Assembly (NCBI GenBank): GCA_025055755.1
Contig: JANWWF010000002.1
Coordinates: forward strand, 124,001 to 188,000
DNA length: 64,000 nt
Direction of reading: 5' to 3'
Source of the DNA: Candidatus Kapaibacterium sp.
Lineage (GTDB): Bacteria; Bacteroidota; Ignavibacteria; Kapaibacteriales; NICIL-2
In this document: positions 59,963 to 64,000 of the stretch, one piece after another
Layout of the letters: each line of letters starts with the position of its first letter
Numbering within the stretch: the first letter of the stretch is position 1
Notes under the pieces: model-generated
The model's database searches: none
What the model was told of the DNA's origin: nothing
Seen by the model: only the letters and a program-made list of their open reading frames with translations
Position numbers and translations under genes: made by a program

Positions 59963-60757
59963 TCATCTCTTGAGATTGACCGCCGTGCCGAGAATGCTGT
60001 CTGCCGTTTGAACGGACTTGGAGTTGATTTCATAGGCGCGTTGGGCAATAATCATGCTTACCATTTCTTGCACCAAATCAACGTTCGACGACTCTAAATG
60101 TCCTTGGATGAGTTCACCGGTATTATTTGTGGCTGGTTGCTCCTCGATGGGGGGACCAGAGGAAAGCGTTGCAACAAAGAGGTTGTCGCCGATTGAGCGT
60201 AAGCCTGCAGGATTGACAAAGCGCACAAGGGTTATACGGCCAATCTCTTGCTCGTCTGGTTGCGAGCCACCTTCGAAAACAGCAGTCACTATGCCATCAC
60301 GACTAATGCGAATGCTCGTTGCATTCTCTGGAATAGTAATCCGTGGTTCAAGAAAATATCCCTGTGATGTTACAATCTCACCGTTGCGGTTGACGGTAAA
60401 AGATCCATCTCGTGTATAGGCAATCGTATTGTCCGGACGGAGCACCTGGAAAAAGCCTTCGCCATTGATTGCAATGTCGAGCATATTTCCAGTCTCGGTG
60501 ATTGTTCCCTGAGAAAATTGACGGGTGGTGGCAACCAATTCTGTTCCGCTGCCAATCTGAACATCAGGCAACGGCTCAATGCCTGCAGCTGACGTTGCTC
60601 CCATCGGACGGACTGTTTCGTAGAGGAGGTCCTGAAACTCTGGGCGAACGCGTTTGTATCCTGTTGTGTTCACATTTGCCAGGTTGTTTGCGATAACCTC
60701 GACGTAGCGTTGTTGAGCACTTAGTCCTGTTGCTGCTGTGGTGAGGGTTTTATCCAT
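59963..60757 (-). CDS. flgG: Flagellar distal rod protein FlgG
   Basis: MDKTLTTAATGLSAQQRYVEVIANNLANVNTTGYKRVRPEFQDLLYE; LIQGHLESSNVDLVQEMVSMIIAQRAYEINSKSVQTADSIL. Confidence 0.96.
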   Translation of the reverse strand: MDKTLTTAATGLSAQQRYVEVIANNLANVNTTGYKRVRPEFQDLLYETVRPMGATSAAGIEPLPDVQIGSGTELVATTRQFSQGTITETGNMLDIAINGEGFFQVLRPDNTIAYTRDGSFTVNRNGEIVTSQGYFLEPRITIPENATSIRISRDGIVTAVFEGGSQPDEQEIGRITLVRFVNPAGLRSIGDNLFVATLSSGPPIEEQPATNNTGELIQGHLESSNVDLVQEMVSMIIAQRAYEINSKSVQTADSILGTAVNLKR

Positions 60758-60776
60758 GGCTCAATTATCAAGATGG

Positions 60777-61559
60777 TTAGCTACTGAATCGTCCGATGTC
60801 AATAGAGCGGTCCAGAGTGCCATCGTTTGTTTGGATAACCTTTTGTCCTAACTCGAACATGCGTTGGAGCTGGATCATTGTCACGAGCTCCGTAACAATG
60901 TTGACATTCGATGCTTCAAGGTATCCTTGTTGAATGTGGATCTCCTCGGGGGAAAGATCAGCAATGTCAGTTTCATCGGTTGGCAAGAATGTAACTGCAT
61001 TGGCACGCTGCAGCGATTGAGGATTGGCGACCTGCACGACACGCAGTTGACCAACCATCAAGCCATTGAACTGAACCTCGCCATTAGGGGAGATTTGAAT
61101 TTGTCGTGCCAGATTGTCACCCTGGAGATTATCGCCCTGTTGCGGAAGCTCGATTCGAAGCGGTCCTCCACTTGTCAGCAGCATTTTTCCATCCGAGGTG
61201 ACGACATATCCCTGACTGTCAATGGTGAAATGTCCTGCACGGGTGAGGTACTCCTGTCCGTCACGGTCTGCCACGACGAAGAATGTGGTATTCCCGTCGA
61301 GTGCTATGTCGAGTGGATTACCTGTTTTCTGGAGTGCACCTTGCTGAAAGTCAATGTATTGACGGAGGGGAGTATCCTCTACCTCCGCGTCGCCACGAAC
61401 ATTGAGCAGGTTTTCTCGAGCTTCGATGAGTGTTTGTTCAAAAATCCCGCTCCGCTTATAGCCAACTGTGTTAGCATTTGCAATGTTGTGAGCGGTTAGT
61501 TCCAGCCGCACCTGTTGCGGCAACATGCCAAGTGCAGCGGTGTAGAGTTCTTTGAGCAT
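60777..61559 (-). CDS. flgF: Flagellar proximal rod protein FlgF-like
   Basis: MLKELYTAALGMLPQQVRLELTAHNIANANTVGYKRSGIFEQTL; QQGYLEASNVNIVTELVTMIQLQRMFELGQKVIQTNDGTLD. Start set to 61559, just downstream of the putative sigma-54 promoter. Confidence 0.85.
   Translation of the reverse strand: MLKELYTAALGMLPQQVRLELTAHNIANANTVGYKRSGIFEQTLIEARENLLNVRGDAEVEDTPLRQYIDFQQGALQKTGNPLDIALDGNTTFFVVADRDGQEYLTRAGHFTIDSQGYVVTSDGKMLLTSGGPLRIELPQQGDNLQGDNLARQIQISPNGEVQFNGLMVGQLRVVQVANPQSLQRANAVTFLPTDETDIADLSPEEIHIQQGYLEASNVNIVTELVTMIQLQRMFELGQKVIQTNDGTLDRSIDIGRFSS
61111..61140. repeat. Imperfect 15-bp tandem duplication inside flgF
   Basis: AGATTGTCACCCTGG / AGATTATCGCCCTGT, encoding QGDNL-QGDNL on the minus strand. 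Confidence 0.7.
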
Positions 61560-61602
61560 CCTGCAGTAAACGTTGTTGAGCTTCCTGCTTTTCAACGCAT
61601 GC

Positions 61603-61619
61603 AGCAAGTTTTGTGCCAA
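61603..61619 (-). promoter_or_regulatory. Putative sigma-54 (-24/-12) promoter upstream of flgF
   Basis: Minus strand reads TTGGCAC-AAAAC-TTGCT; exact GG-N10-GC spacing; predicted TSS about 33 nt before the flgF ATG. Confidence 0.7.
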
Positions 61620-61652
61620 GGTATTGTTCGAGTGTATCCCGATATAGCAAAG

Positions 61653-61680
61653 AAAAAAGCACCTCTCTCAAGAGAGGTGC
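61653..61680 (-). terminator. Rho-independent terminator of the minus-strand choice-of-anchor-D gene
   Basis: Minus strand GCACCTCTC-TTGA-GAGAGGTGC followed by TTTTTTCTTTG, about 30 nt after the stop codon at 61709. Confidence 0.9.
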
Positions 61681-61708
61681 TCTGTTGACAGGATATTGCT
61701 ACTTTGAT

Positions 61709-64000
61709 TTAAGGGGTGATCAAAACAGGTATGACCTCCGTATGGATCGGTGTCCATAAGCGCAGGTAATATGCGCCACTGGGAATGCGTCCTGCGGGAA
61801 TTGTGTAGTGATAGTTGCCCCGTTGCTGCCCTTCTGCTATCTGAAGAGCTCTACTGCCGAGTGTAGAGTATAGTTCAGCTCGGAATGGCATATCTTCTCC
61901 AATTGCAATATTGACGGTTACATCACCATGATCATGGCTGACCGATACAGTGGTTGGTGTATTGAGAATGATTTGGCGAATTTGCTGGGCACAGTAATTA
62001 GGAGTCGTAATTGTGCCTCTTGTTGTCTGGACAACCAGACAGGGGTAATCGCTTGCATTGATAAATGACACATCGACCGTGTGTGCTAATGTGCTTGCCA
62101 GAAATGTGGTAAATGGTATTTGGACCTCCAGTGTGCCATTGGGAATACCCACTGCGCCAATTCCTTCCAATAACGCCCCTGTTGGCAGACGCCGCATAGT
62201 CCATCGCCAATTATTCTGCAGAACTTGGAAACTTTGGTCGTCAATATCAACTGACCCTGTAGGATAGTCCAATTTGAACTGGAGTCGAGTGACAAGGATT
62301 CCTGCATCCGGCGTTGTCGAGATTAAAAGAGACACAGGTTTTGTTTTCCCTACATCAATGATCGCATTTCCTACGGTCACAGTTAGCGGACGCGTTACAC
62401 CTGTTGCACTGAAGCGTAAGCGCTGAGGTTGTGCCAATGCAGAGGAGTTGATGACAATTTCAATTGTTCGTGTACCTGGAGTAGGGGTGTATTGAATCGA
62501 AATGGTTGCGGTGCCACCGGGGGGGACAATAGTATCAGAGACAGTAACTGCAAAATCTGCAATGTCACCTTGCACTGCGATGGAGAAAGACTCTGCTACC
62601 GTGCTTGGATTCGTAATAGTCACTACTCTCGTTATAACGGAGTGACACAGGAGAATATCGCCAAAATCTTCTGGTTGGGAGATTGTCAATGCAAGCCCGA
62701 GTCCTTGAAGCGTAACGGTAGTCGTGACATCAGGGTTAGGATTGGGACCCGGTGCTGCATCAGAGATAATATTCACCTGTGCGACGTTGTTACCCACCTG
62801 GCTGGGACGGAAGCGAACGGGGAGGACAAGCGATTCGCCCACAGGTATTGTTACATTCGTTGGGGGTGGAGTATCGAACCAGAAGCTAGCACTAGTGGGA
62901 GATGAGATGCTTTTGACAACAAGCGGAGCAGTTGAACTAGTGTTACGGATAACCAGCGAGCCAATTTCCGGCGATATTGCCGATACAGGCCAGGGAGCAA
63001 AGGTGACATCAGCAGCTTCGATTTTGGGAAGAGTTCCACGTCCACGTGTTTGAGCAGCAATGGGTCCATTTAGACCTTGAACAGATACCTCAATCCATTC
63101 GCTGAGATCTCCTTCCAATTGGGGAGTAAACTCCACTTCAAATGTTCGTTCTTGACGGGCTGGAAGAGTAAACGGAGTGGTCGGAAGGTTGCGCAATTGA
63201 AAATTCGCATTCGGTGATCGCAGTTGGATTGCAGTGATGACTGCATCAAGTGAGTCATTTGCATTTCGAATACGTGCTGGGAGAGTAGTTGTTGTCAGCA
63301 CCCGATGCGATCCAAACTGCGGTACCTCCAGTTCAACCTCTGAGGGGAGTGCATTACCAACAATAAACTGCTGCTGCGTCCCGCCGCATTTAGCGGGCAG
63401 TTCAACCAGGAGAGTCGCACTGTGCTGTCCTACGCTACTTGGGAGGAAACTAATATCGACCGCTACACATTGCCCTGGGGGTATATCAAACGGACATCCA
63501 GTTGCTGCGTCAACGGTACACCCTGTAGAGCGGACCACTACTGTGAAGGCATTAGAGGGATTATTCGTTAGTTTCAGCGTGCCGCTGAGTGGCTCATTGC
63601 CTGTGTTTCGTACCAAACAATGGTTGGTAAGGCGACGTTCAATCCCTACACTGGTTGTGATCAATTCAGGAGCAGTGATTGTGTATTTGCAAGGTGGAAG
63701 GCCTGTGCCGTTTACCGTTACTTGAGCTGGGGCACCACAATTGCCCTCGACCGTAAGGATCGCCGTGTGGGCTCCCTCGAATCCAGGGCGGAAAAGGATT
63801 TCGACACTGATACACTCTCCTGGTTTGAGGACATAGTCCTGCCAGTTCGAAACCAACTGAAAGTTAGCAGGATTAGCACCACTAAAGCGCATAGCGCTAA
63901 TAATAACGGGGATTTCTCCATCATTACAAAGCACTCCGCTGAATACTTCACCCCGAACTTCCCCGACTGCAATCGATCCCACAGTGAGAACGGGTGAGCG
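61709..64000 (-). CDS. Large choice-of-anchor-D protein with T9SS-type C-terminal region (5' end outside window)
   Basis: Tandem ASH/anchor-D-like repeats (VLKPGECISVEILFRPGFEGAHTAILTVEGNCG; TIPVGESLVLPVRFRPSQVGNNVAQVNIISDA); C-terminal FRAELYSTLGSRALQIAEGQQRGNYHYTIPAGRIPSGAYYLRLWT. Frame stays open to base 64000 (RSPVLTVGSIAVG...), so the GTG at 63982 is probably not the true start. Confidence 0.85.
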   Translation of the reverse strand, partial: RSPVLTVGSIAVGEVRGEVFSGVLCNDGEIPVIISAMRFSGANPANFQLVSNWQDYVLKPGECISVEILFRPGFEGAHTAILTVEGNCGAPAQVTVNGTGLPPCKYTITAPELITTSVGIERRLTNHCLVRNTGNEPLSGTLKLTNNPSNAFTVVVRSTGCTVDAATGCPFDIPPGQCVAVDISFLPSSVGQHSATLLVELPAKCGGTQQQFIVGNALPSEVELEVPQFGSHRVLTTTTLPARIRNANDSLDAVITAIQLRSPNANFQLRNLPTTPFTLPARQERTFEVEFTPQLEGDLSEWIEVSVQGLNGPIAAQTRGRGTLPKIEAADVTFAPWPVSAISPEIGSLVIRNTSSTAPLVVKSISSPTSASFWFDTPPPTNVTIPVGESLVLPVRFRPSQVGNNVAQVNIISDAAPGPNPNPDVTTTVTLQGLGLALTISQPEDFGDILLCHSVITRVVTITNPSTVAESFSIAVQGDIADFAVTVSDTIVPPGGTATISIQYTPTPGTRTIEIVINSSALAQPQRLRFSATGVTRPLTVTVGNAIIDVGKTKPVSLLISTTPDAGILVTRLQFKLDYPTGSVDIDDQSFQVLQNNWRWTMRRLPTGALLEGIGAVGIPNGTLEVQIPFTTFLASTLAHTVDVSFINASDYPCLVVQTTRGTITTPNYCAQQIRQIILNTPTTVSVSHDHGDVTVNIAIGEDMPFRAELYSTLGSRALQIAEGQQRGNYHYTIPAGRIPSGAYYLRLWTPIHTEVIPVLITP

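Noticed and set aside
1-64000. CRISPR arrays, tRNA/rRNA genes, transposons, prophage, restriction or other defence systems
   Set aside because: None seen; the window is almost all housekeeping, respiratory, envelope and flagellar genes with very short gaps. Small RNAs cannot be excluded by eye.

Overview
This window is about 64 kb of a compact bacterial chromosome that is almost entirely coding. The gene content suggests the Bacteroidota/Chlorobi (FCB) group, possibly an Ignavibacteria/Kapabacteria-like lineage. That placement is an inference from T9SS-type C-termini, choice-of-anchor-D proteins, Alternative Complex III, DUF1573, a DUF4292-like lipoprotein and flagellar genes; I ran no search. 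I saw no rRNA, tRNA, CRISPR array, transposase or phage. Main blocks: mreB (cut by the left edge) beside an isolated fliO; an ECF sigma / anti-sigma / Spy-like operon; nupC, glmS and lptD; folE beside a eukaryote-like PTPS gene; ctaB, SCO1 and DUF420 followed by a complete actABCDEF (Alternative Complex III) operon with no oxidase structural genes; PspC; lysA, uvrB and queA; glgP; nuoM-nuoN separated from other nuo genes; a trio of exported proteins; glgA and ispE; a FabL-like reductase; an XRE-cupin regulator; a hybrid histidine kinase; rocA; a PASTA protein; a nanoRNase; and a minus-strand flagellar operon flgF-G-A-H-I-J(SLT)-N-K-L-motA preceded by a very good sigma-54 promoter match. A choice-of-anchor-D/T9SS protein is cut by the right edge. 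I did not find a clearly undescribed system. The best leads are the sigma-54 site before flgF, a perfect 13-bp palindrome in the XRE-cupin/DedA divergent promoter, the eukaryote-like PTPS-folE pair, the FlgJ-lytic transglycosylase fusion, the ACIII locus without an oxidase, and the ECF/Spy operon.
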